Shown: one piece after another, positions 1 to 8,489 of the stretch
Layout of the letters: every line of letters begins with the position of its first letter
Numbering within the stretch: the stretch's first letter is position 1
From: Kutzneria sp044547355
GTDB taxonomy: Bacteria > Actinomycetota > Actinomycetes > Mycobacteriales > Pseudonocardiaceae
Length of the DNA stretch: 64,000 bases
Direction of reading: 5' to 3'
NCBI RefSeq assembly: GCF_044547355.1
Contig: NZ_JBIUAG010000027.1
Location: 1-64,000 of the forward strand
Translations under genes and position numbers: made by a program
The notes under the pieces: generated by a model
Databases searched by the model: none
What the model was told of the DNA's origin: nothing
The model's input: the letters and a program-made list of their open reading frames with translations, nothing else

Positions 1-42
1 ATCGGCCAAAGCTGGCAGAAGCGCCGCCCCCGCAAGCGCTGA
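1..42 (+). CDS. 3' end of an unidentified protein
   Basis: An open frame enters from the left edge and ends with TGA at 40-42. The visible tail is 13 residues, IGQSWQKRRPRKR, which is strongly basic. A basic tail is common in membrane-associated and nucleic-acid-binding proteins, but this is too little to name a family. It ends just before a tandem repeat and a long hairpin, as expected for the end of a transcript converging on the export operon at 151-3615. Confidence 0.45.
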   Translation: MGQSWQKRRPRKR

Positions 43-82
43 CCACCCGTCGGCGCTTGGCTGACCACCCGTCGGCGCTTGG
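39..82. repeat. 22-bp tandem direct repeat
   Basis: The 22-bp unit at 39-60 is repeated exactly at 61-82. The first copy overlaps the stop codon of the gene entering from the left, and the second runs into the left arm of the hairpin at 76-130. A local duplication of the gene end and terminator foot is the simplest explanation. Confidence 0.85.
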
Positions 83-130
83 AAGGGGGCTTTCCTCCAC
101 TCCGAGTGGAGGAAAGCCCCCTTCCAAGCG
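76..130. terminator. bidirectional terminator hairpin, 27-bp arms
   Basis: Bases 76-102 and 104-130 are a perfect inverted repeat of 27 bp around one central base. It lies between two convergent genes, so it can act as a terminator for both. The stem is unusually long for a simple intrinsic terminator and has no clear T-tract, which is normal in actinomycetes. Confidence 0.7.
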
Positions 131-150
131 TCGATGGCACGACGGGGCTT

Positions 151-1349
151 TCAGGCGAGGGCCTGCGTCGGTGGCAGCCGCGCCGCACGCATCGCCGGGT
201 ATGCCCCGGCGACCGCCCCGACCAGCGCGGATATCGCGACGCCGCCCAGAAGGGCCTGGGGTGGCAGGATCGCCGGCCAGCCCTGGGACAGGGCGTAGCC
301 GGAGGTCACCAGCACCCCGATGGTCACGCCGGCCAGCCCGCCGAGACCGGACAGCAGCACCGATTCGGCCAGGAACTGGCCCCGGATCTGACGTCTGGTC
401 GCGCCGAGGGCCCGCCGCAGGCCGATCTCGCGGCGGCGCTCCAGCACGGAGATGACCATGGTGTTGGCCACCCCGACCCCGCCGACCAGCAGCGCGATCC
501 CGCCGAGCCCGAGGAACAGGGCGCTGTAGGTGTCCTGGGTCAGCGCCTGCGCCTCCAGCAGCTCCGACGGCCGCTGCACGGCGACCCCGAGCGGCGACTG
601 CGGGTTGATCGTCGCGCCCAGCACCGCCCGCACGCCGGCGACCGCGGCTTCGGCCGCCTTGACGTAGACAGTTGTGGGATGGCCGTCGAAGCCGAGCAGC
701 GCCTTGGCGGCGGCCTTGCCCACCAGCGCCGCCCGCTCGATCTCCGGCGCCAGCGGCATCGAATCGAGCACGCCGACCACGGTGAACCACTGCCCGCCCA
801 GGAAGACCTGGGTCGGCCGGCTCGGGTCCACGTGGTCGATGCCCAGCCGGCTGGCGGCGACCGCCCCGAGCACCACCACCGGGAAGTTCTGGTTGGCGTT
901 GCTGAGGAACGAGCCGCTGTGCAGGTGTCCGCCGATCACGGCCAGCAGGTCGGTGTCGGCGGTCAGCACCGACACCCCGGACGTCTCCTCCGGCGAGATC
1001 TTGTCCGAGCGGCGGATCGTCACGTTCGGCGCCAGCCCGGTGGCGGCGGCCCCGAGCACCGGGCCGATCCGCTTGACCATGGCCACGGCGTCCTCAGGCA
1101 GCTGCGCCTTACCGCCGGTCAGCGATTGCCCCTGGGTGGCGGTGAGCAGATTCGGCCCCAGCGCGGCGAGTTTGTCGTGCAGGGCCTGGGCGCTGGAGGC
1201 CGGCACGGCCAGCACGGCGACCATCGCGGCGACGCCGATGGCGATGCCCAGCGCCGACAGCACCGCCCGCATCGGCCGCGTGCGCATGCCGTGCGCGCCG
1301 AGGGTGAGGACGTCGTTCGTGGAGAGCCGGGACGACTCGGGGAGAGTGG

Positions 1350-1353
<4 letters not shown>
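151..1353 (-). CDS. MacB/FtsX-type ABC transporter permease
   Basis: This 400-residue membrane protein should be the permease partner of the ATPase encoded at 1350-2036. One hydrophobic segment near residues 29-50 is followed by a large extracellular MacB-like core. Three more segments at the C-terminus end in the typical AYPAMRAARLPP FtsX tail. The GTG start at 1353 overlaps the ATPase stop as GTGA, so the two are translationally coupled. The operon runs lipoprotein, adaptor, ATPase, permease. Known relatives export macrolides, peptides or lipoproteins, or act in cell-envelope stress. The substrate here cannot be read from sequence. Confidence 0.9.
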
Positions 1354-2032
<679 letters not shown>

Positions 2033-2036
<4 letters not shown>

Positions 2037-3118
2037 GAGGTCGTCACCACCGTCATGCCGGCCGCCAGCCCGGGGCCGGCGATCTCGACCTGGCCGTTGG
2101 CGAACAGGCCGGTCTTGACCGGCACCAGGCGCCGCTGGCCGTTCTGCTCAACCTCGACGGCGTAGCCGCCCTCGGCCAGCGCCAGCAGCGCCCCGACTGG
2201 CGCCACCAGCACATCCTTGTGCACCTCCTTGACGAAGTGCACGGTCACCGGGGCCGTGTCCAGGTCGCCGGCGGCGCGGGGATCGTCCAGCGAGATCGTC
2301 ACCGGCACGGTCGTCTTGCCGTTGGGCTGGCCGTTGGCGTCCTTGCCGGGCGTGGCGGCGCGGCCCACGTCGACCACCTTGCCGGCGCCGCTCGCCCCGT
2401 TCACGTCCACCTTGACCTGGTCGCCGACCTTGGCCAGGCCCTGCTTGGCCACGTCCAGCTGCACGGTGACCACCCGGCCGGTGCCGGTGACCTTCAGCAC
2501 CGGGCCGGCGGCCGGGCCGCCGAGCTGGCCGGTCAGCGTCGAGACCCGGACCGGGCCGGCGGCCAGCACCACGTCGCCGGGGCTGAAGGCGCCGGTCTGC
2601 GGCAGTCCCCGCGCCTGCTGGAACCTCTTCAGCGCCGACGCGGTCGCCGCCGTGAACTTCTTGTCCGGCGTGCCGAAGTCGTTGTAGCCCAACGCCTTGA
2701 GGTTCTCCTCCAGCTGCTGCACGTCCGGCCCGTCGGTCGCCCCGACCGCCAGGTCCCGGTAGAACGGCAGCCGGCCGTAGAACAGCGGCACCGGGGCGGC
2801 GTCCACGCCGTACACCGACTGCCCCTGGGTGATCACGTTGCCGACCGCCGGCAGCGAGGTGATCGTCCCCGGCTTGCGCCCGGTGACGTCCGACTCCCCG
2901 CCGTAGCCGAGCGTGCCGTCGACGTCCTCCTGCGCGCTGAGATCGGTCTTGGTCACGGTCGCGGTGGCGACCGCCGGGGGCGGGGCCGGCGGCGTGTGCG
3001 CCTCGGACGCCTGAGCCAGCGCCACCACCACCCCGGTGCCCAGCACCACCACCAACACCGTCGCGCCGCCCACCACCCGGGCCCGGCGACCACGCCTCTT
3101 CTGCTCGGACCGGGTCAT
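2033..3118 (-). CDS. HlyD/MacA-like efflux adaptor with peptidoglycan-binding domain
   Basis: A 361-residue periplasmic-side adaptor for the MacB-like transporter. It has a basic N-terminus, one transmembrane segment near residues 17-37, a proline-rich linker, a PG_binding_1 domain (VQQLEENLKALGY through LKRFQQARGLPQTG) and a C-terminal beta-barrel/lipoyl-like part. The embedded peptidoglycan-binding unit is typical of the Gram-positive version of this adaptor and would tether it to the wall. The ATG start at 3118 overlaps the lipoprotein gene stop (ATGA), which favours this start over upstream in-frame codons. Confidence 0.88.
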
Positions 3119-3615
3119 CGCAGAATCGACCCGCAGGCCTTGCCGGCGGCGTCGAGCTTCGCGTCGCCCGAGCCGCCCATCGGCAGGGTGATGGCCTCGC
3201 CCGGCTTCGGGTCGGGCATGTCGACGCCGTGGTCGCGCATGCACTTGGCGTACTTCAGCATCTGGTCGCGCACCTGCGGGTCGTCCGGGCCGGGGCCGCT
3301 GCCGGTGGGCTCGACCGACTTGCAGGCCTGCTCGGCCGGCGCGAACTTGGGGTCGTTCGGATTGATGCCGGCCACCTCGTCGCCGCTGGGGTCGGCCATG
3401 TCGTACCCGTGGTCACGCATGCACTTCGCGTACTTGCGGTACTGGTCGAGCTCGGCCGCCTTGTCCTGCTTGCCGCCCGGCTTGGGCACGGCGCTGCTGG
3501 TCGGGTTGGGCGAGGACAGCGAGGCCACGCCGTCGCCGTTGTTGTTGGCGCCACCGCAGCCGGCCAGCAGCAGCGCGATCGCCGCGCCACTGAGCAACAT
3601 TGCCGATTTCCGCAT
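3115..3615 (-). CDS. secreted lipoprotein with duplicated KCMRDHG motif
   Basis: A 166-residue lipoprotein, first gene of the export operon. The signal peptide ends in a lipobox LLAGC with the modified cysteine near residue 20. A low-complexity linker follows, then two copies of a (K/R)YAKCMRDHG-D-M-(A/P)DP motif about 60-70 residues apart, each with a conserved Cys, plus two further Cys. Similar lipoproteins accompany MacAB-like operons in actinomycetes. Their role is unknown, and ligand or metal sensing or substrate capture is a guess. A GGGAG ribosome binding site precedes the ATG. The divergent two-component system at 3731 is the likely regulator. Confidence 0.85.
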   Translation of the reverse strand: MRKSAMLLSGAAIALLLAGCGGANNNGDGVASLSSPNPTSSAVPKPGGKQDKAAELDQYRKYAKCMRDHGYDMADPSGDEVAGINPNDPKFAPAEQACKSVEPTGSGPGPDDPQVRDQMLKYAKCMRDHGVDMPDPKPGEAITLPMGGSGDAKLDAAGKACGSILR

Positions 3616-3692
3616 GACACTCCCTCGGGATTGGTTCCTGACGGAGTCAAGAAGTACCGATCGAGTGATCCGGACCCGATAAGCTCGGACGT

Positions 3693-3724
3693 TTATCCGG
3701 CGCTTATCCGAGGGCTTCTAGCAT
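3693..3724 (+). promoter_or_regulatory. candidate OmpR-type operator and leaderless promoter
   Basis: Two TTATCCG heptamers at 3693-3699 and 3704-3710 form an 11-bp-period direct repeat, the spacing used by OmpR/PhoB regulators. They sit where a -35 element would be, upstream of a -10 box TAGCAT (3719-3724). The -10 box is 6 bases before the GTG of the response regulator at 3731, implying a leaderless transcript activated by its own product. Confidence 0.5.
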
Positions 3725-3730
3725 CGGGAC

Positions 3731-4390
3731 GTGCGTGTGCTGGTGGTGGAGGACGAGCGGCTGCTGGCCGACTCGATCGCCGAGGGACTGCGCCGCTTCG
3801 CGATGGCGGTGGACGTCTGCTACGACGGCGAGTCCGCGCTGGAGCGGATCGGCGTGCACGACTACGACGTCGTCGTGTTGGACCGGGACCTGCCCGACGT
3901 GTCCGGCGACGAGGTGTGCGCGGCCGTGATCGCGGCCGGCGGCGAGATCCGGGTGCTCATGGTCACCGCCGCCGGCGACGTCTCCGACCGGGTCGAGGGG
4001 CTCGGCCTCGGGGCCGACGACTACCTCACCAAGCCGTTCGCGTTCAGCGAGCTGGTGGCCCGGGTGCAGGCGCTGGCCCGGCGGGCCCGGCCGGCGCTGC
4101 CGCCGGTGCTGGCCGGCCACGGCGTCGTGCTCGACCTGCCCCGGCACCAGGCCTCCCGCGACGGCCGGTTCCTTCCCTTGTCCCCCAAGGAGTTCGCGGT
4201 GCTCCAGGTGCTGATGCGGGCGGAGGGCGCGGTGGTCAGCGTGGAATCGCTGTTGGAGAAGGCCTGGGACGAGCACGCCGATCCGTTCACCAACGCGGTG
4301 CGGATGGCCGTGATGACGTTGCGCCGCAAGCTCGGCGACCCGCCGCTGATCGAGACCGTGTCCGGCGCCGGCTACCGGTTCGGCGCATGA
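3731..4390 (+). CDS. OmpR/PhoB-family response regulator
   Basis: A 219-residue DNA-binding response regulator. The receiver domain (residues 1-115) has the acidic pair E7/D8, phospho-acceptor D51 in VVVLDRDLPD, and the conserved Lys near 101 in TKPF. A winged-helix trans_reg_C domain (about 125-219) ends in the standard GAGYRF. It is divergent from the MacAB-like operon and overlaps the downstream kinase gene by ATGA, so it probably controls both that operon and itself. Confidence 0.95.
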   Translation: MRVLVVEDERLLADSIAEGLRRFAMAVDVCYDGESALERIGVHDYDVVVLDRDLPDVSGDEVCAAVIAAGGEIRVLMVTAAGDVSDRVEGLGLGADDYLTKPFAFSELVARVQALARRARPALPPVLAGHGVVLDLPRHQASRDGRFLPLSPKEFAVLQVLMRAEGAVVSVESLLEKAWDEHADPFTNAVRMAVMTLRRKLGDPPLIETVSGAGYRFGA

Positions 4391-5505
4391 GGCCGCTGTC
4401 GGTGCGGGCCCGGCTGACCGCCCTGTACGGCGGGATGTTCGTGCTGTCCGGGATCGTGCTGCTGGTCATCGTCTACCTGTTGGTGAGCCAGACCCTGCCC
4501 TCGGCCACCACCTTCGCCGACTCCGCCGACTACCAGCAGACGGAGGTGTTGGACACCAAGGTGGCCGCGGTGCCCGGGGTGCTGGCCGACACCGACAGCT
4601 TGGGCGTGGTCCCGGCGCTGGCCGCGTACCGCTCGTCCACGCTCACCACGTTGCTGGTCCAGTCCGGGGCCGCGCTGCTGATCACCGCGGCGCTGGCGGT
4701 GGGGCTCGGCTGGTTCGTCGCGCGGCGGATCCTGCGGCCGCTGCACGAGATCACCGCCACCGCGCGCCGGCTCGGCGCCCAGGACCTCGGTCGCCGGATC
4801 AAGCTGACCGGACCCGATGACGAGCTCAAGGAGCTGGCCGACACCTTCGACGGCATGCTCGACCGGCTGTCCGGATCCTTCGACAGCCAGCGGAGGTTCG
4901 TCGCCAACGCCTCCCACGAGCTGCGCACACCCCTTGCCCTGCAACGGACTCTGATTGAGGTCGCGCTGCTCGGCGACGATGTTCCCGAGGCGACACGGAC
5001 TCTCGGCACCCGGCTGCTGGACGCCAACACCCGGACCGAACGCGTGCTGGAAGGTCTGCTCGTGCTGGCCCGCAGCGACCGGGGCCTGGCCGACCGCGTG
5101 CCGGTGCGGCTCGATCACCTGGTGGAGACGGTCGCCGAGGGCTTTCCCGGCGTCGAGGTCGTGGCCTCGCCGCGCACGGTCGCCGGCGATCCGGTGCTGC
5201 TGGAACGCCTGGTGGCCAACCTGATCGACAACGCCGTCACCTACAACCGCCCCGGCGGCTGGGTCCGGGTCGAGGTCGCCGACGCGCCGGCCCTGGTCGT
5301 GCGTAACACCGGGCCGGTGGTCGATCCGTCCATTGTGGACACCCTGTTCGAGCCTTTCCATCGAGGTTCTGGGGATCGGACCGACAATGCCCACTCCGGC
5401 CTCGGCCTGTCCATCGTGCGTTCGGTCGCGTCCGCCCATGGCGGCCAGGCGTCCGCCCGGGCCCGCGCCGACGGCGGCCTGGAGGTCACCGTGCTGCTGC
5501 CGTGA
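4387..5505 (+). CDS. sensor histidine kinase
   Basis: A 372-residue membrane kinase, partner of the regulator at 3731. Transmembrane segments lie near residues 13-35 and 88-112 and flank a short extracytoplasmic loop of about 50 residues. A HAMP domain, the HisKA box NASHELRTPL with H177, and an HATPase domain with N-box NLIDNAV and G-box HSGLGLSI follow. The small sensor loop suggests sensing in or near the membrane, consistent with regulating an exporter or envelope-stress response. Its 3' end overlaps the convergent reductase gene by 20 bp. Confidence 0.94.
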   Translation: MRPLSVRARLTALYGGMFVLSGIVLLVIVYLLVSQTLPSATTFADSADYQQTEVLDTKVAAVPGVLADTDSLGVVPALAAYRSSTLTTLLVQSGAALLITAALAVGLGWFVARRILRPLHEITATARRLGAQDLGRRIKLTGPDDELKELADTFDGMLDRLSGSFDSQRRFVANASHELRTPLALQRTLIEVALLGDDVPEATRTLGTRLLDANTRTERVLEGLLVLARSDRGLADRVPVRLDHLVETVAEGFPGVEVVASPRTVAGDPVLLERLVANLIDNAVTYNRPGGWVRVEVADAPALVVRNTGPVVDPSIVDTLFEPFHRGSGDRTDNAHSGLGLSIVRSVASAHGGQASARARADGGLEVTVLLP

Positions 5506-6694
5506 GCACCTTGCCCGGGTCGGCCAGCGCCTTCGGGTCGACCTCCTTGCCGATCAGGGCCTTGATCGGGTCGACCACGTCCCACACGTTCACGTTCATG
5601 CCGGCCAGGACCCGGTTCTCCTTGAGCCAGAAGGCGATGAACTCGCGGCGGTCCCGGTCGCCGCGGAAGACCACCTCGTCGTAGCCGCCCGGCTCCACGT
5701 GGCCGACGTACTCCATGCCCAGGTCGTACTGGTCGGTGAAGAAGTAGGGCAGCTCCTGGTGGCTGGCCTCGCGGCCGAGCATGGTGGCGGCCGCGGTGGC
5801 CGGCTGGCGCAGCGCGTTGGCCCAGTGCTCGACCCGGATGTGCTTGCCCAGCAAGGGATGGAACGCGTTGGCGACATCGCCGGCGGCCACGATGTCCGGG
5901 TCGCAGGTGCGCAGCGCGGCGTCCACGATGATCCCGTTGTCCACGTGCAGGCCGGCCCGCTGGGCCAGTTGGGCGTTGGGGCACGCGCCGACGCCGACCA
6001 CCACCATGTCGGCCGTGATCTCCGTGCCGTCGGCCAGCGTCACGCCCCTGGCGCTGATGCCGTCGACACTCGCCCCGAAGCGGAAGTCCACGCCGTGCTC
6101 ACGGTGCAGGTCGGCGAAGACCGTCGCCACCTCGCGGCCCAGCACCCGCAACAGCGGCAGCTCCGCCGACTCCACCACCGTGACGTCGACGCCGGCCTGC
6201 CGGGCCGCCGCCGCCACTTCCAGGCCGATCCAGCCCGCGCCGACCACCACCAGCCGCTTCGAGTGCCGGAAGGCGTCCCTGATCGACTCCGAGTCCTCGA
6301 TCCGGCGCAGGTAGTGCACTCCCGGCGCGTCCGCGCCCGGGATCGGCGGCTTGCGGGGGCTCGCGCCGGTGGCCAGCAGCAGCTTGTCGTAGCGGTGCGA
6401 GCTGCCGTCGGCCAGGTCCACCCGGTGGGCCTCCCGGTCCAGTCGGCTCACCCCGATGCCCAGCGCCAGCTCCACCTGGTGGTCGGTGTACCAGGCCGCC
6501 GAGTGGACCGTCATGCTGTCCCGGTCCGCCTTGCCCGTCAGGTGGTCCTTGGACAGCGCCGGGCGTTCGTAGGGGAGGTGCAGCTCGTCGCCGATCAGCG
6601 TGATCCGCCCCGGGAAGCCCTGCTCCCGCAGCGCCTGCGCCGCCTTCGCGCCGGCCAGCCCGGCGCCGACGATCACGAACCTCTGGTCTGCCAC
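5486..6694 (-). CDS. ferredoxin/rubredoxin reductase, FAD-NAD(P)H type
   Basis: A 402-residue flavoprotein that passes electrons from NAD(P)H to a ferredoxin. The FAD Rossmann motif GAGLAG is at residues 10-15. The NAD(P) motif VVGAGWIGLE lies near 148, the AAGDVA FAD motif near 275, and a Reductase_C domain at the end. This is the type that serves Rieske oxygenases and P450s. No ferredoxin gene is adjacent, so its partner (possibly one of the P450s in this window) is unknown. The GTG at 6694 follows an AGGGAG site. Confidence 0.92.
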   Translation of the reverse strand: MADQRFVIVGAGLAGAKAAQALREQGFPGRITLIGDELHLPYERPALSKDHLTGKADRDSMTVHSAAWYTDHQVELALGIGVSRLDREAHRVDLADGSSHRYDKLLLATGASPRKPPIPGADAPGVHYLRRIEDSESIRDAFRHSKRLVVVGAGWIGLEVAAAARQAGVDVTVVESAELPLLRVLGREVATVFADLHREHGVDFRFGASVDGISARGVTLADGTEITADMVVVGVGACPNAQLAQRAGLHVDNGIIVDAALRTCDPDIVAAGDVANAFHPLLGKHIRVEHWANALRQPATAAATMLGREASHQELPYFFTDQYDLGMEYVGHVEPGGYDEVVFRGDRDRREFIAFWLKENRVLAGMNVNVWDVVDPIKALIGKEVDPKALADPGKVLTAAAR

Positions 6695-6856
6695 GGCGCC
6701 GCTCCCTGCCGCTCGGTTTCGCCAACAAATCCTGGCGTTATCGCCGTGAGCGGTCAAGCCTCGCCAGTCGATCGGGTAGTCGCATCGTTTGCGGAAACAA
6801 CCATGGTCGTTACTGGGTAACGGGACAATTCGGTCGCCGCCGCCCGTTCCCGCTGC

Positions 6857-6862
6857 TAGCTT
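6857..6862 (+). promoter_or_regulatory. -10 box TAGCTT, leaderless start
   Basis: TAGCTT lies exactly 6 bases upstream of the GTG at 6869, so transcription should begin at the start codon. No ribosome binding site precedes this GTG. Confidence 0.45.
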
Positions 6863-6868
6863 GCCGCC

Positions 6869-7504
6869 GTGGAACCTTTCACGCGCTCCTGGACCGCCCT
6901 GCTCGCCGCCGTCGCCGCCCGGCCCGACCGGGACTTCGAGCGCCCCTCCGGCTGCGCCGGCTGGCTCGTCCGGGATCTCGTCTGCCACCTCGTCATCGAC
7001 GCCCAGGACGTGCTGATCACCCTCGCCACCCCCGCCGCCGGGCCCGCCACCCGCGACGCCGTCTCCTACTGGGACGTCGTCTCCCCGCCCACCGGCGACG
7101 ATCCCCTCGACGCCCTCACCGTCCGCCTCGCCGCCGCCTACGGCGATCCCGCCCTGCTCAAGTTCCACCTCGACGACGTCGGCTCCGCCGCCGGCCGCGC
7201 CGCCGCCCTCGCCGACCCGACCGCCCTCGTCGGCACCCGCGACCAGGTCCTCACCGCCGGCGACTACCTCACCGCCTACGTCATGGAATGGACCCTCCAC
7301 CACCTCGACCTGTCGCCCACCGCCGCCCCGCCCGCCTCCGCCGAGGCCCGCGCCATGCTCGAACAGATCGCCGGCTTCGCCTTCCCCGCCTCCTTCTCCG
7401 ACGCCGACGCCCTCCGTGTCGGCACCGGCCGCCGCCTCCCCACCCCCGCCGAACACTCCGCCCTCGGCGCACACGCCACGCGACTCCCGCTCCCGCTCGG
7501 CTGA
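6869..7504 (+). CDS. MDMPI/DinB-superfamily protein
   Basis: A 211-residue protein of the mycothiol-dependent maleylpyruvate isomerase N-terminal (DinB-like four-helix) family. The WLVRDLVCHLVID stretch near residues 32-44 and EWTLHHLD near residue 140 carry the usual metal-binding histidines. Members use mycothiol or another low-molecular-weight thiol, or are uncharacterised metal-binding proteins, and the substrate here is unknown. It is divergent from the ferredoxin reductase across 175 bp and appears to be translated from a leaderless message. Confidence 0.8.
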   Translation: MEPFTRSWTALLAAVAARPDRDFERPSGCAGWLVRDLVCHLVIDAQDVLITLATPAAGPATRDAVSYWDVVSPPTGDDPLDALTVRLAAAYGDPALLKFHLDDVGSAAGRAAALADPTALVGTRDQVLTAGDYLTAYVMEWTLHHLDLSPTAAPPASAEARAMLEQIAGFAFPASFSDADALRVGTGRRLPTPAEHSALGAHATRLPLPLG

Positions 7505-7575
7505 CAGCGCGTAACGGATGCGGGACCGAGTCGGACCTTCAGCATGGAATGCGTCGTCGTGCTGGGGAGGCAGTC

Positions 7576-8286
7576 GTGATCACGCCACGCGCCAGGTCGG
7601 ACCGCTGGGAGGAACTCGCGCTCTCCCTGTTCCTGTTCATCTGCTTCCTGCTGGCCTTTCTCAAGGACCTGTTCCCCGTGCTCGACGAAGGGCTCACCGC
7701 GGCGATGTTCGCGGCGATCTTCTTCGTGCTCAAACAGATCCGCGACCTTCGGCTGGATGTCCAGGACGGCGGGCCCGGCGAGGTCTTCTTCGCCACCAAC
7801 GAGGAGTTCTACAGCTCGGCCCGCGCCGCCGTGCACGCCGCCCGACGCGAGGTCCGCGTGACCTACTTCCGCCAGGTCCCGCCCACCGTCCTGGCCAGCG
7901 CCGAGTCGCGTGACTACTTCGCCGAGATCGTCGCCTTCGCCCACCGCAAGGGCACCGTCCGGCGCATCATCGGCGTCCCCAACCAGGCCATGGCCGACTG
8001 GTGCGTGGCCCAGGCCGTGCTCGTCGCCGGCAACCCCCGCTACAACGTCCGGGTCATCGAGACCGTGGGCCAGGCCGTCGAGCCCATGAGCGTCTGCCTG
8101 ATCGACGACGACACCATGTACATGGCCTTCTCCGGCCCCACCGACCAACAGCTCGGCGGCATCCGCGAAGACGCGCCCAAGCTCGTGCACTTCCACCAGA
8201 ACCGCTTCGATCAGCTCTGGGGAAGCGGCGTCGACTTGCACGATTTCGTCAAGGCCGCAACGGCTGCGGACGATCACTCGTCCTAG
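7576..8286 (+). CDS. two-helix membrane protein with PLD-like fold, catalytic HKD not seen
   Basis: A 236-residue protein. Two hydrophobic segments (about residues 14-30 and 38-55) form a membrane hairpin. The cytosolic part has the alternating pattern of phospholipase-D-like domains (AARREVRVTYFRQV, RRIIGVPNQ, MSVCLIDDDTMYMAFSG), but I see no HxKxxxxD motif. GTG at 7576 is preferred because GGGGAGG ends 5 bases upstream; an in-frame ATG at 7545 is possible. It precedes the NB-ARC-TPR gene at 8490. A membrane-targeting partner or effector for that protein is conceivable but unproven. Confidence 0.6.
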   Translation: MITPRARSDRWEELALSLFLFICFLLAFLKDLFPVLDEGLTAAMFAAIFFVLKQIRDLRLDVQDGGPGEVFFATNEEFYSSARAAVHAARREVRVTYFRQVPPTVLASAESRDYFAEIVAFAHRKGTVRRIIGVPNQAMADWCVAQAVLVAGNPRYNVRVIETVGQAVEPMSVCLIDDDTMYMAFSGPTDQQLGGIREDAPKLVHFHQNRFDQLWGSGVDLHDFVKAATAADDHSS

Positions 8287-8310
8287 CCGGGCCGAGCCGA
8301 CTGATGACGC

Positions 8311-8333
8311 GGGCGTCGTCGGACCCGACGCCC
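8311..8333 (+). terminator. candidate terminator hairpin
   Basis: GGGCGTCG at 8311-8318 pairs with CGACGCCC at 8326-8333 around a 7-base loop, 25 bp after the stop of the PLD-fold gene. No T-tract follows. It suggests that gene is not in one unattenuated transcript with the NB-ARC gene. Confidence 0.45.
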
Positions 8334-8489
8334 GTCACGGAGTGGCGAGGCAAGATCTGCGATATTGAGGTCGTTCTCGGCGTCACGGCGGAGTGAGCGT
8401 CCCGGATCACCCGATCGGCCGGGGTGACGGCGAGAGCCCGTCCGGCCGGACTCGGTATGGTCGGTCCTTGCCGATCACGGGGGTGACGG

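Noticed and set aside
7288..7575. Upstream extension of the PLD-fold protein
   Set aside because: The extension is Arg/Pro-rich antisense-like noise overlapping the DinB gene. A GGGGAGG site supports GTG 7576.
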